A stretch of 64,000 nt of DNA, from positions 744,001 to 808,000 of the forward strand of contig JAIXMG010000006.1 in the NCBI GenBank assembly GCA_025201345.1, given 5' to 3'. Below the pieces are notes generated by a model. That model did not search any database and was not told the origin of the DNA. It saw only the letters and a list, made by a program, of their open reading frames with translations. Shown here one piece after another: positions 33,318 through 45,184 of this stretch; the stretch's first letter is position 1, and the number at the start of each line of letters is the position of its first letter. The DNA is from Thamnidium elegans (taxonomy: Eukaryota > Mucoromycota > Mucoromycetes > Mucorales > Mucoraceae). Position numbers and translations under genes: made by a program.

Positions 33318-34943
33318 ATGAATAATAACTACTCGATAGGTTACGCATCATACCAACAACAATACAATTCAAATTCTACATCACTCTATCAAGCAAATGA
33401 CACAGTATCTATTGCCTTGTTCTTTTCCATTATTGCATTACTACTTGTATCTTTTGTATTGTATTTTTGGTACACAGAGAGACATAAAATACCACCTATT
33501 CAACGAGGAGATCAAGCTGTAGGTCAACAGCAAGAAATATATATATTAATCGACAATATCTCTAGTCAAGTAAAAACTACTTTTCGAATACCCATCTTTA
33601 CTTTATCTATTGTCATTTGGAAAAGATTATTTAAACAACAACCCTATACTACCACTTGCACAGGCACATTATCATCATCAAATACTACATCAACCACAGA
33701 AGACTGTGTACAACCATTAGCATCTCTCGAACATCAGCGGGTCTACAGTTCTAGACTGTACCACCTATTTTCACTCTTATTCATTATCAGTTTTATTATT
33801 TCATTAGCTATACTTGTAGGAGCAGTCAGTAGTTCTTCTAACTCTACCGATAATCCTTCCACACTTTTATTACAGGCGGGATTATTCGTACTTGTATTAT
33901 CTATCAATATTTATTTAATCACTAGGCAAAGATGTTACTACATGGAACGGAGAAAACTTTTTGGAAATAATGATGCGCATATTAATGCGGTTTATGATAC
34001 GCGGTTTTCTACTTGGGATAAATCTATGTTGTCAAATTGGGTCCAAATCACAATTTTAATCATCGAGTTCTTTCAGTTAATGACATTTCCGCTTCGAGAT
34101 TTAATTACAGTTACTTCGTTCGAAGCAACTACTTCTTCAAGTCAATTAGAGACGTCACAACTGGTCTCGTTTATTTTAAATGCTGGTGGGTTAATGCCTG
34201 ATATGAGAACACCGGTTTGGTATACTTATTCGCTCTGGACGACATTTACAACAACCATGTTGAGTTTAGTGTTGGGTGTCATTATTCATTGTATTAATTT
34301 AAAATATCCCTATAAATTACCTACGAGATGGGTTCGTTGGTGTATACCTGTTGCTGTAAGTTGTTATATATGTGTAGAATAAAACCGATTACTAACCCTT
34401 AAAAAAAAGACTCTATTATATATCCCGATACTGGTAATATACTCATACAAGTATTAACGAAACAAAAAACAAAAACAAAAATCGTTAACTTTTTTTAATA
34501 GACTACATTTGTAAGCTCTGCAGCATGTCAGTCATTAAATATACCATCCAACGATTTTCACTTAACGCTTCGATGTAATGCTCCAAACATATCTCGCCAA
34601 CTGTATATATGGGTATCATTGGTTGGATATATTGTCGCCTATTTTTTAATGACAATATTTCTTACAAGTTATGAACGAGTACCTACCAAAAATGAAATTG
34701 CTTATAAATCTATCAGTGTAGCATTTATTAAAAATATGGGTAAAGTAAAAAAATACTTCTTTTTAAAAAAAAAAAAATACGAAGTAAATTATGTTGTAGG
34801 TCTACTATTAGCAATTGTGTTTTTACTTGTTGAATCGACTACCAATGTAAACCGTATGCGAGCCATTTTATCCATCACCATTTTATTAACAATGATATGT
34901 TACAATATCAAGACTAGGCCGTGTTATGTGGATAAGGTATACC

Positions 34944-34979
<36 letters not shown>

Positions 34980-35429
34980 AACTAAAAAGTTATTTTGTAG
35001 ATTAATTTTTTTAGAACAGCATCGTTTACTTGTATTCTTTGGACATCAGCATTGGTTGCTATTCTAAGTGATACGAATGCAGCACAAAGTCTGGGTCCTT
35101 TAGCAGTACTCTACATTATCATTGGCGGCTGGATATTTATCATTCTGTTGTTTGTCGTTGTCTATTTCATTTATTATATTCAACCACCTGATCATATCAT
35201 GATTCACGACACTTCAAATAACACGGCAGTCGAATTAAATGCGGAACCAAAATATAGCTCAGATCAAGAACTAGGATACTCTACCGATCAAAGTAGAAAT
35301 GGAACCATTCGATCTGCTGCTAGTGAACCGAAAGAACAAAATGATGGATGGTTCGAAAACACACGCATTTCAAAATGGTTTTTTGGATCATCAGATCATA
35401 ATGATAAACATCATAAGGATTATTACTAG
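33318..35429 (+). CDS. Polytopic membrane protein, unrecognised
   Basis: Four exons: 33318-34355, 34502-34739, 34800-34936, 35001-35429; 613 aa. About eleven hydrophobic segments can be counted, for example LFFSIIALLLVSFVLYFWY, LFSLLFIISFIISLAILVGA, WVQITILIIEFFQLMTFPL, LWTTFTTTMLSLVLGVIIH, WVSLVGYIVAYFLMTIF and LYIIIGGWIFIILLFVVVYF. The N-terminus is Asn/Gln/Tyr-rich and the roughly 90-residue C-tail is hydrophilic and Ser/Asp-rich, probably cytosolic. No transporter or channel signature is recognised. The IEFFQLMTFPL segment with extracellular-looking Thr/Ser loops suggests a sensor or channel-like fold, but this is speculation. Splices preserve frame and membrane segments (PVA-TTFVSSA, NMG-LLLAI, VDK-INFF). 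Confidence 0.75.
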
Positions 35430-35481
35430 AGACGTTATGGACTAGAAAATATATTCCTGTAAATTATTATTTTTGTAAATA

Positions 35482-36252
35482 CAGTGCCTCCACCCCCAAA
35501 TTTCGTTTTCCAGTGAACTGATTTCGCTTTGGTCTCTGACCAATTTTCGTTTTTATAAAGTCCATTTTTCGCTTTTCTATTAGCCAAAGTTCGTTTTGAT
35601 AAGGGCTCGATTTTCGCTTTTATTGTTACCAAGAATAAGTAGCCAATTAATGGGCAGAACAACTATATACATGAAAAATCATAGTATTTGTGTAAATAAA
35701 TGTATGCTCTCCATCATCAATTCAGCTATATGTTCACTTCCCTTACTCTTCCTAAGAGTTATATAGGTATACGCTGAGTGATAGACCCCTCATGGAGTCG
35801 TCCTTATAGTTATATACCGTTATTTAGGCTATATGTAGAGAAAGAAACTATTGTCTTCTTTTTCTGCAATAGTTGATCTCGAAACTATCTGCTGTAGTTG
35901 TTCGCCTGAGCTCAATCCAATTGAGAACTTCTGGTCAATTTTCAGACGCTGTTAAGCGAAGTCAGTTTCAGGATACTGAGGATTTGAAAACTAGAATTAC
36001 TGAAGCTAGTAAAAAGTGTTAGCAGAAAGGCTCTTCACAATATTGCTCAATGCTCTATAAACAACTTTCAAAAATGTCTCAATAGAGAGCCACTTTAATA
36101 AGTCTTTGGAATTAAACACGAAAATTGAGTAATGCAAAAATGAACTTTGATGTGTACAAAAGCGAACTTTGGTAACAACAAAAGCGAAAATTGGTCAGAG
36201 ACTAAAGCGAAATCAGTTCACTGGAAAACGAAATTTGGGGCTGGAGGCACTG
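35482..36252 (+). mobile_element. Decayed non-autonomous Tc1/mariner-type element with TIRs
   Basis: The element is 771 bp, flanked by TA at 35480-35481 and 36253-36254. Its ends are inverted repeats starting CAGTGCCTCCA; about the outer 70 bases match with two mismatches. Farther in, both arms carry repeated TTTTCGCTTTT-like blocks every 20-30 bases, probably transposase binding sites. Inside, on the plus strand near 35909-35950, SPELNPIENFWSIFRR is a remnant of a Tc1/IS630 transposase around its catalytic Glu, followed at once by stops. It is therefore an internally deleted copy that could only move in trans, if at all. Confidence 0.88.
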
Positions 36253-36506
36253 TATACAATAAAGCATGTTTTACGTTGAATTTATTTAATTGAGCTATTT
36301 ATTTATTTTGAGTTGTCATGAGATCATGTTTTTGTCAAGTATGCAATGGCTTAACATATGCCGCTTATGTGATATCTGACATGAGCATATCTTCATTAGT
36401 TTAGTTTTAAGTAAATAAACAACCCTAATTGGCTAAACAAAACGACATTACAAATGACTTTTTTTTTTTTTGCGTCCTTTGCTTTTTTAACAAACAACAA
36501 AAAAAA

Positions 36507-36626
36507 ATGTTCCATTTTACCACTGCAGCTAACCCCAAAGTGTCAAACTGGCCTTTACATCCTGAAAAAAATATTCCTTCACAAGACAAGAAACCAAAAG
36601 AACAAGAATTGGCCGAAAAGAAATAA
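36507..36626 (+). CDS. 39-aa protein, unrecognised
   Basis: Short ORF starting MFHFTTAANPKVSNWPLHP and ending in a Lys/Glu/Gln-rich tail (QDKKPKEQELAEKK). The ATG sits directly behind an A-rich leader; an AATAAA-like signal follows (near 36659). The duplicated copy at about 37240-37346 keeps KVSN and the Lys-rich end plus the stop, but has lost the start. I do not recognise a family; the size and proline-containing core would suit a small mitochondrial subunit, which is only a guess. An in-frame upstream ATG at 36429 is possible but adds poly-Phe. Confidence 0.5.
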   Translation: MFHFTTAANPKVSNWPLHPEKNIPSQDKKPKEQELAEKK

Positions 36627-36717
36627 CCGTACTTCTTTTTAAATATACTTGTATACATAATAAAGTCATTATTTATTTATTTTGGTTTCGAAAAAAAAAA
36701 AAGTCTCCTTGTATCAA

Positions 36718-37020
36718 ATGCTTTCGTATGTAACAGACGTTAATCTCTCAAGTTACGAAATGGCTTTTTACAGTGGCGTGGTAAAAGTTATGTCTCGGTG
36801 AAGTAAATATTTATACTTCTAAAGGAGAGTGTAGACAACTCATATATAAATATATACATGTGTTTAGATATTAGAATGCAATTGCAAACTCATTGAACCC
36901 ATTTCTAATTTAACTGATCGTCAAGTAGATGGAGTACTCTAATATTACATAAGGATTAAAAATAATTCCAAATGAACAAGGTGTACAAGGGAAATATGTT
37001 AGCCAAGTGTCTTAAGATGT
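36718..37020 (+). pseudogene. Broken 5' copy of the mitochondrial carrier gene
   Basis: Exon 1 (36718-36796) reads MLSYVTDVNLSSYEMAFYSG, matching exon 1 of the intact carrier at 37469. Exon 2 starts with IRMQLQTH and then hits stops. Similarity to the intact gene fades after about 37015, so exons 3 and 4 are absent. Confidence 0.85.
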
Positions 37021-37239
37021 ATTACGATATACACCAATAGAGAACTAGAAATAGTTACTGGTTTGGTGAGGATAATTCTTGGTGTTCAATGTTGTCAAAT
37101 ACTTGATCATGGTATGGAATTTTTTTATCAATCAAAGAAGAAAATCAACATGCATAACCTAGGAGTGAGGATTACAAAGATTTCAATGGCTACTTTTCAC
37201 ACAAATAAACAACCCTAATTGGTTAAACAAATATATTTT

Positions 37240-37346
37240 ATTTTCGGGTCAAAAAGTGTCAAACCGGTCCTATACATCCTCGAGATACTTCTTTTACAAA
37301 GACGAGAAAACCAAAAAGAACAAAGACTTGACCAAAAAGAAATAAC
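37240..37346 (+). pseudogene. Broken copy of the 39-aa gene
   Basis: Aligns with 36534-36626 (AAAGTGTCAAAC, TACATCCT, AAACCAAAA, AAAAAGAAATAAC). The region containing the ATG and first codons is deleted, so no product is expected. Confidence 0.8.
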
Positions 37347-37468
37347 TTTACTTCTTTTTTTTTCTTTTTTTTTACATATAATAAAGTCACTGTTTTTTTT
37401 TGGTTTTGAAATAAAAACCAAGTCTCCTTGAAAACAAAAAGAAGGGTTCCTGTCTGTTTTAGAATCAA

Positions 37469-38609
37469 ATGCCTTCGTATGTAACAGACGCTAATCTCTC
37501 TAGTTATGAGTTGGCTTTTTGTGGTGGTATGGCAGGTGTTGTTTCTCGGTAGGTTATATATTTATACTTTCAGGGTAAACAACTCACGTATTTATAAATA
37601 GAGCTGTTATAGCGCCGTTAGATGTCGTAAAGATTAGAATGCAGTTGCAAACCCACCGCACTCATTTTGGATTTAACCCATTGTCAAGTGATGTCAAGTA
37701 CTCTACTATTAGACAAGCGTTAAAGACGATTTTGAAAGAAGAGGGCGTAAGGGGTTTGTACAAGGGAAATATGCCAGCCGAATATCTTTATTTATCCTAC
37801 AGTGCAGTTGAATTCTGGGCGTATAAAGAATTGGAACAGGCTATGGAAGGACTCGATAAAAAAGGTAAAGTACCACATACAATAAAAACATTTGGGTGTG
37901 GTATGATTGCAGGATGTGCAGCAACAGCAGCAACTTACCCATTTGATTTGTTGAGAACAAGGTTTGCTATGAACAAAGAACCACAAATGGTTAGTATATT
38001 GCTTAGCTATTTTAAATTATACTAAAAAAAGATATAAAAAAAAGGCCAACATAAGTGTTACACAAGCAATGGTAGATATTTATAATAAAGAAGGACCAAG
38101 AGGATTTTATAGAGGGTTGTGGCCTGCGATTATTCAGATTATGCCGTACATGGGGTTACTATTTTCTAGTTATGATGTATTTGCTAAAGGATTTAAAAAG
38201 TTAAGGGTAAATAGTAATCATAATATGTATATGTAATTGGAAGGTACATGAGGTAATTTGTATTAAATAATTATAAATATAGGATGATAAAATATTATCT
38301 TCGAGTTATAAACCAACGCATGATATGGCAAGTGGAGCGATGTCTGGATTCTTCAGTAAAATAGTCGTTTATCCGTTTGATTTAGTTAGGAAAAGAATGC
38401 AAATGGAAGGGTCTCATCGGGCTGAGTCAAATAACCGACGACTGTCTTGGTTAACTTGTATAAAGACCATTGTTAAACAAGAAGGTATCCGTAGTTTATA
38501 TAAAGGTTTAGCCCCTTCTTTACTCAAAGTCGCTCCTGCAAATGCGGTCACTTTTATGGTCTTTGAAGAAACAAAAGACCTTTTAATATGGTTTAAAGAA
38601 TACAACTAA
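37469..38609 (+). CDS. TPC1: Mitochondrial thiamine pyrophosphate carrier (SLC25A19/Tpc1-like)
   Basis: Four exons: 37469-37548, 37602-37989, 38045-38206, 38283-38609; 318 aa, normal for the family. The three SLC25 repeats are visible through their signatures APLDVVKIRMQLQ (repeat 1), TYPFDLLRTRFAM (repeat 2) and VYPFDLVRKRMQMEG (repeat 3), each followed by a G-rich helix such as EEGVRGLYKGNMPAEY, EGPRGFYRGLWPAII and QEGIRSLYKGLAPSLLK. The SAVEFWAYKEL motif favours the TPP carrier subfamily, which exchanges cytosolic thiamine pyrophosphate for matrix nucleotides. Subfamily assignment is less sure than the SLC25 fold. Intron 2's acceptor (AAAAAAAAG, 38044) is unusually A-rich. The first two exons are duplicated upstream as a pseudogene. 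Confidence 0.88.
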
Positions 38610-38982
38610 AATAATAATAATATGTGGTATCACAAGAAAAAAAAATTATTTCATACGCACACGTTTTTTTTTTTTTATATATATTTTTTTTTTTTTTTAA
38701 TCTCTTCTTTTTTTTTCTTATACTAAAATCTAAAAGAAAAAAATAAAGTAAAAAAAAAAAAAGAAAGAAAGAAACGTAAATGACCTTGTTATTATTTCGA
38801 GATGAAGTCTTTTCTGTTATACTAATACTTTATTTCTTTTAATCTAGTTTTTTTTTATTTTTATTTTTCAATTCTCTTTATTTTATTTTAACTCTCGGGT
38901 TATCAAGGTTATTCCCAGGCACACTTGAAACGCAAAATAACAAATAAATAAATAATAAAAAAATCAAAAAAAAAAAATCAAA
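38610..38982. promoter_or_regulatory. T/A-tract-rich promoter of PKC1
   Basis: Long T and A runs (for example near 38665-38699 and 38749-38762) lie between the carrier stop and the PKC1 start. No gene seen. Confidence 0.4.
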
Positions 38983-41618
38983 ATGACTGTAAGTAAACAA
39001 AAAAAAAAGGTTATATAATAATAGTTATTAATAAAAGTAATAGATTTCAGAGCTTGAGGCTAAAATCGAACATAGTCGTACTATGCGAGACAAGTTTATT
39101 CAAATGAGACCTTTATTAAAGGATCGAAATGTTATATCCGACTGTGAAACTCAAATCAAGGAATATCAAAAGTATATTGATTATTTTACTGAAGAGCTAC
39201 ATAGGCTAGAAGCAAAACAACATGATAATGCTTCCGATTCAGGTTCAGAAAGTAAACAAAGTCCCATCATTCAACAACGCCATTTACAGTCTGAGCACCC
39301 ACCTAGATCTAGTTCTATGGCAACAACCTCTAATTCTGCTATCACTATGGTTGCATCACAAACTTCCAAAGATTGTAAAAAAAAATATTCTAACCTTGGT
39401 AAAAAAAAAAAAAAAAAAAAATGCATACATTTATAAATTTATATATTTAACACATGTATACTAATAATAAATAAATAAAAAATTTAGATCTCTTGATGTC
39501 CGAAACTCCTTATAATAAACCCAAGGTTTCTCTCAAGTTACATGAATTGGAATATAAACTTGATGTTGAAAAAACTGTCTTGAAAGGTATTAGAGGTATG
39601 GTTGATGTATTGGAACGTACTCCTTCTACGGATCGTAAAAGTAGACAAGATGTTCAAGATAAAATGTTGGAAAGTACCGAAAAACTTGGTTTATTGAACT
39701 CTGCTTTAAGAAAATACAAGAGTTTATATATTGGTGAAGGTGGCGATGAAGATGATTATGGTAATATTACTTTATATATATAATCTCTTTTTCTTTTCGT
39801 TAACAACTTTATATATAAAAAATATAGAGTTGGAAACACCCCCTTCTGCTCGTTTGCCACCTGGTTTCCGTAGACCTGTTACAGGTAAATTACAGTTGGA
39901 GATTCTAGAGGCCATGGAATTAGCACATGCTCCCACTCGTATGATTCGTACACCTGCCACTGTAGTTTTGGTAAAAATTGATAACCAAATTGTATTCCGC
40001 TCTAGACCAGCTCGTAATGATAAGTGGAACGAATTATGTGAAACACATGTCAACAAGGCCTCTGAAATTGAAATCAGTGTTTACGATCAATCAACCGAAA
40101 AGTCTTTACCTATTGGTTTCTTTTGGTTAAAAATTACTGATATTACAGAAGGTCTTCGTAAGCGTAAGGTACCTAACTGGATGCTTGCTGAAGAAGCTCA
40201 AAAGCTTCGTCATGATGAAGATGGTAATTCTATTATTGATAGAGAAGATAGTAGCGCTACTCTTCATCCTATTCCTTCTATGCAAGTCAATCAAACTGAA
40301 GGTGGTATTGAAGCCTGGTTTGATGTTGAACCTGTCGGAAAGTTGGCTCTTAGATTAAACTTTGTTCGTGCTGATGGTAACCGTAGACCTATGGATAAGT
40401 TGGGTCGTGCTGGTGCTGTTCGTCAACGCCGTGAAGAAGTTGTTGAAGTCAATGGTCATCAATTCTTGGAAAAGAGATTCTATAACGTCATGAAGTGTGC
40501 TCTTTGTCAAGAATTCTTTGTTAACAGTGGTTATCAATGTGAAGATTGTGAGTACACTTGTCACAAGAAGTGTTCTAGCAAAGTTGTTACCAAGTGTTCT
40601 TCCAACTCTGCTGAAACTGTAAGTATTGTTTTTTATATATATACTATATAAAACGAACAAAGGTACTAACCAATCATTTTTTATTATTATACTTTTAGGA
40701 CTCTGATGAAGATAAACTTAATCACAAGATTCCTCATCGTTTCGAACCTATTACCAATATTGGTGCTAATTGGTGTTGTCATTGTGGTTATATGTTACCT
40801 TTGGGCTCTCGTGGTTCCAAGAAATGTTCAGAATGTTCTGTTACTGCGCATACACGATGTGAAGCACAGGTCCCTGATTTCTGTGGTTTGAGTATGGAAA
40901 TGGCAAATCAAATGCTTGCCGAAATCAAGGCAGCAGCTAAACGTAAAACATTGGAATCAAAGTCTTCTAGTACTCGTATTTCTAAACATGATAAAGTGGA
41001 AATGACACTGGATGGTCCTCTTCCTGCTATACCTCAACAAACTCAATCTATTGAGGATGAACTTAGTTCTCAACTTTCTTCTTCTGTTATTTCAACCCCT
41101 CAAAAGAGTCCTGTTGTTGTACCTCAAACACCTCCAGCCATGTATAACAATAATCCCATGAATCAAAATACTAATACCAGTAATCAACCTTATTATTCCC
41201 AACCTTCAAACTCGATGTCCATGCCTCAACCTCCTCGCATTTATCCTCAACAACAACAACAACAACAACAACGTCCTCCTCCTCCTAGTTTACCCACTCA
41301 TTCCCAGCAACAACAACATCCTTACGGATATAATAATAATGTACCTCACTCTGTTAATGTTGACCCCAGATACCAACAGCATCAACAACAGCAACAACAG
41401 ATATATTATCAACAACAGCAGCAACAACAACAACAACAACAAAATAGACCTCCAGTGTCTTACAGTCCTTATCAAGCTCAACCTCAACATCCTCAAATGA
41501 TGGGTAGACCTCAACCTAATCCTACTTATGCTCCTGTTTATCAACAACAACAACAAATGGCTCAGGTAATAAAAAAAAAGAAAAGAAATGTCTTTTTCTA
41601 GTACTCATTACTTTTTTC

Positions 41619-41653
<35 letters not shown>

Positions 41654-42790
41654 GGGGCCTTATGGCTCTATGGTACCTCCTGCACCATTGCAAAAGCAAC
41701 CCAGTATGGTACAGTCCAAGCGAAAGGTTGTTTTGGACAACTTTAGTTTCTTGGCTGTATTAGGAAAGGGTAATTTTGGTAAAGTCATGTTGGCAGAAGA
41801 GAAATTTGACAAGAAATTGTATGCTATCAAGATGTTGAAAAAGAGATTTATTATTGATAATGATGAAATTGAAAGGTAAAAAAAAAATTGTATGTAATAT
41901 ATACAGATATACTAAATTTATTGATTAGTGTCCGATCTGAAAAGCGTGTCTTCCAAGCAGCCAACCGTGAACGTCATCCTTTCTTGATTAACCTTCATTC
42001 TGCTTTCCAAACCGAGACTCGTGTTTATTTCGTTATGGAGTATGTGAATGGTGGTGATTTGATGTGGCATATTCAACGTGGTCAGTTCTCTGAAAGAAGA
42101 GCCAAGTTCTATGCTTGTGAAGTCTTGTTGGCACTCGAGTATTTCCACAGTCAAAATATCATCTATCGTGATTTGAAGTTGGATAACATTATGTTGAGTT
42201 TAGATGGTCATATCAAGATGGCAGATTATGGTTTATGTAAAGAAAATATGGGTTATGGTAAAACTACAGGTACATTCTGTGGTACACCTGAATTCATGGC
42301 CCCAGAAATTTTACGTGAACAAAACTATGGTCGTGCTGTTGATTGGTGGGCTTATGGTGTTTTGATCTATGAGATGTTGCTTGGTCAATCACCTTTCCGT
42401 GGTGAGGATGAAGATGAAATCTTTGATGCTATTTTAGAAGACGATATCCTTTATCCTATCAACATGTCAAGTGATTCTATCTCTATTTGTCAACAATTAT
42501 TACAACGTGATCCTTCTCAAAGATTAGGTTCTGGACCCGATGATGCTGTCTCCATTAAACGTCATCCTTTCTTCCGTGGCGTCAACTGGGATGATATGTT
42601 AGCTAAGCGTGTTCCTCCTCCTTTCTATCCTACCATCAACGGTCGTTTAGATACTTCCAATTTTGATGAAGAATTCACCAATGAAACACCTGCTTTAACT
42701 CCTATTGATTCAAACCTTAACCGTGTTGAACAACAAGAGTTCCAAGCTTTCTCATATGTTGCTGACTGGGTTACTGGTCCTACCAACTAA
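38983..42790 (+). CDS. PKC1: Protein kinase C-like Ser/Thr kinase (Pkc1)
   Basis: Seven exons: 38983-38988 (only ATG ACT), 39044-39398, 39488-39760, 39828-40618, 40699-41565, 41655-41875, 41929-42790; 1124 aa. Order of domains: two HR1-type coiled coils that bind Rho GTPase ([33 protein letters not shown]), a C2-like region ([13 protein letters not shown]), two zinc-finger C1 domains ([40 protein letters not shown]), a Gln/Pro-rich linker, then the kinase with [25 protein letters not shown], activation loop [12 protein letters not shown], and hydrophobic motif FQAFSYV. Pkc1 drives the cell-wall-integrity MAP kinase cascade downstream of Rho1. Length and order match fungal Pkc1. Confidence 0.96.
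41258..41560 (+). repeat. CAA/CAG tracts encoding polyglutamine in PKC1
   Basis: Several CAA-rich runs (41249-41271, 41389-41399, 41411-41443, 41540-41556) encode Gln tracts in the linker between the C1 domains and the kinase. Likely length-variable between strains. Confidence 0.85.
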
Positions 42791-43194
42791 AAGAAAAGAA
42801 AAAGATCCTTTTTTATTATTATTATTATTTTCTTTCAAACAAACAAAAAACAATCGAAAAACATATACATTTTCATACATTATATATACATTAAAAAAAA
42901 ATGAAACTGATATTTATTTAAACATAAAATCCTTTCTCACTTTTATAAATCACTTGTATCTATTCGAATAGGGCGTGGCATGAAGGAATTTTTGTCATGG
43001 TTACTAACTAATATTCATGCGTTGTCAAGTCTTGGATTGACAGGACAACTTGTAAACAAGATCCAAGGGCCAATAAGATTCAGGTACCAATTGCCGTTTT
43101 ATGGGTTATTTTGTGACATTCTTTTAATGAAAAAAAATGGGCACTTAAACCCAGATATATTTTCCTATTGTTTCTTTTTCTTCTCTTTTCAACT
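42791..43194. other. Intergenic spacer PKC1-IND1
   Basis: The 3' flank of PKC1 (A-rich, poly(A)-signal-like AATAAA absent but ATTAAA present) and promoter of IND1. Overlapping short ORFs have no support. Confidence 0.5.
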
Positions 43195-44317
43195 ATGTTT
43201 CTCATTGCTAGAAGAACCTTTTCAACCTGTCGAACTTTGCTTCATGAAAACCCTTTGGTTAGTAATAAAAAGATATACTAAGAGAAACTTTAATTGTTGT
43301 ACCAAGTACTAATATATATTATCTACCAGGGGTTACCTCGACATAAACCAGCTCCTACTATGCCTAGAGCTCAACGTGGTTTACCAAAAAAGATGCCTAT
43401 TACGGGTGTAAAAAAAGTTGTAGTTGTTGCTTCCGGAAAGGGTGGCGTTGGTAAATCAACAACAGCTGGTAAAGAATAATAAGATGAAAAACACTATCCA
43501 CAATCAATTAAACTTTTCCTTTTCTTATAAAAAAAAAAAGTTAATATTGCATTAGCTGCTGCCGGTAAAAAAATGAAGGTTGGTATTTTGGACGCGGATA
43601 TCTTTGGACCATCTGTTCCCAAATTGATGAACTTGGCAGGAGAGCCAGAGTTGACAGAAAAGGGAGATCGTTTAATTCCTTTAACAAACTACGGTGTTAA
43701 ATGTATGTCTATGGGATTTTTGGTAGATAAAGAAGCACCTGTTGTATGGAGAGGATTAATGGTGATGAAGGCACTTCAACAATTAATACATCAAGTAGAA
43801 TGGGGACAATTAGACTTATTAGTTATTGATATGCCACCAGGAACTGGTGATATTCAATTAACAATCAGTCAACAGGTTGTAGTTGACGGAGCTGTCATTA
43901 TTTCTACACCACAAGATATTGCATTAATTGATGCAGTTAAAGGAACAAATATGTTTAAAAAAGTGAATGTACCAGTAAGTACATAATATAAGTTGTAATA
44001 AGGGTATAATGCTCAATAGTATATATGTATCAATTCTATAATAGATTTTAGGTCTTGTACAAAATATGTCATTATTTATCTGTCCTAACTGTAAGCACGA
44101 GTCACATATTTTCGGGCATGATGGAGCTGCTCGTATGGCAAAAGAGTATGATGTCCCCTTATTGGGAGAAGTTCCTCTTCATGCTGATATTTGTACATTA
44201 TCCGATTCAGGAAAACCTATTGTCATCTCTCAACCTGATAGTCCTTTCGCTGATCATTACCGTTCCATCACTCAAAATATGCTTGACCGTTTATCATCAT
44301 CTGAAAAATCGCTCTAA
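43195..44317 (+). CDS. IND1: Iron-sulfur protein NUBPL/Ind1, complex I assembly factor
   Basis: Four exons: 43195-43257, 43330-43468, 43541-43974, 44045-44317; 302 aa. The N-terminus [20 protein letters not shown] is a basic mitochondrial presequence. The deviant Walker A motif [20 protein letters not shown], split by intron 2, and [34 protein letters not shown] and the CxxC iron-sulfur motif in [11 protein letters not shown] define the Mrp/NBP35 P-loop family. Ind1 delivers [4Fe-4S] clusters to respiratory complex I, which fits the presence of NDUFV1 in this window. The basic linker [19 protein letters not shown] before the P-loop is typical. The first donor is GTTAGT rather than GTAAGT. Confidence 0.95.
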
Positions 44318-44519
44318 CAATAGTATTAATAAAGAATTTACCGTATTTATTATAGAAATAAAACAAAAAACAAAAAAGATGTTGCATTCGATTTTTTAAT
44401 TTTTTATTTTTAAATATCTAATAACACAGTAAGATTCGTTGAAAGGTTGTAAATTGTTGTATTTTTTTTTCATTTTTTCATTTTTTTTTGTTGTTATAGC
44501 TGTTTGTTGTGACAGAAGT

Positions 44520-44774
44520 TTACTCGGAAGCATACTTCTCCTTAAGGTCCTTCCATTGTTTCTAAAGAGACTGTTAGCTAGATACTATATAAAAAATTGG
44601 AAAAAGTAAACTTACGCCCTTGTTGTAATTGTCCCAGACCTTGTCACAAGTGGAATCGAAAGCAACTTCAAAGGCAATAGCACCAGTGAAGATGGTAGCG
44701 ACGAAGACAGAGTTCTTCTTGAAGATGGTGTTATAAATGGTGCGGGTTAAACCAGAGGCGGGGACAGCAGGCAT
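44520..44774 (-). CDS. QCR9: Cytochrome bc1 complex subunit 9 (QCR9/UQCR10)
   Basis: Two exons on the minus strand: 44774-44616 and 44561-44520; 66 aa, exactly the family's usual size. TRTIYNTIFKKNSVFVATIF, GAIAFEVAFDSTCDKVWDNY and, after the intron, NKGKQWKDLKEKY are the conserved QCR9 sequence with its single TM helix. The small subunit sits at the Rieske/cytochrome c1 interface of complex III in the inner mitochondrial membrane. The intron is 54 nt with GTAAGT and a TTTAG acceptor. Missing the last short exon would leave the protein without its conserved charged tail. Confidence 0.93.
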
Positions 44775-45184
44775 TTTAAAAACAAAATTAAGAGTGGGGA
44801 GAGAGGGTTGATAGACGAAAATAAAAAAAATCGAAATTTTAAAAAAAAATCCCCCTGCCTTGCTCGTTTCGCTGAGTGTGACGTAGTATTTTTTTTTTCG
44901 TGCACTTGGCTGGCTATGAATAAAGGTTTATGCCAAGTCAATGTTTGCAATTCACTGCATATTTCCAAATATGTTTCTTTTTTTAAAAAAAAATATTGTT
45001 CGTAACTTAACTATCTGACTACAGGAGGCTATATATTTTTTTCACGTGTTTAAAAGACAAGTTTTATTGAAATAATTATGGCACTTCTGATATTAGGGGG
45101 TTCCTATTACTGAATAGGAACGGGTTGATAATAAATAAATATGTGCCTGAATTGCACTAGTATATTTTATGTACATTTTCCTCC
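44775..45184. other. Intergenic spacer
   Basis: QCR9 promoter side and 3' flank of the Asp/Gly-repeat gene. Nothing else recognised. Confidence 0.5.

Larger units (their letters stand above)
36412..37202 (+). repeat. Tandem duplication, unit A
   Basis: Unit A (from about 36412) and unit B (from about 37203) begin with the same TAAACAACCCTAATTGG and share colinear similarity for roughly 600 bases, through a small gene and the first two exons of a mitochondrial carrier. The offset is 775-790 bases. Unit A keeps the small gene; its carrier is broken. Confidence 0.85.

Noticed and set aside
41290..41556. Leu-rich minus-strand ORF
   Set aside because: Antisense of the CAA/CAG repeats of PKC1.
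42980..43312. 110-aa plus-strand ORF before IND1
   Set aside because: No coding character; it overlaps the better-supported first exon of IND1 in another frame.
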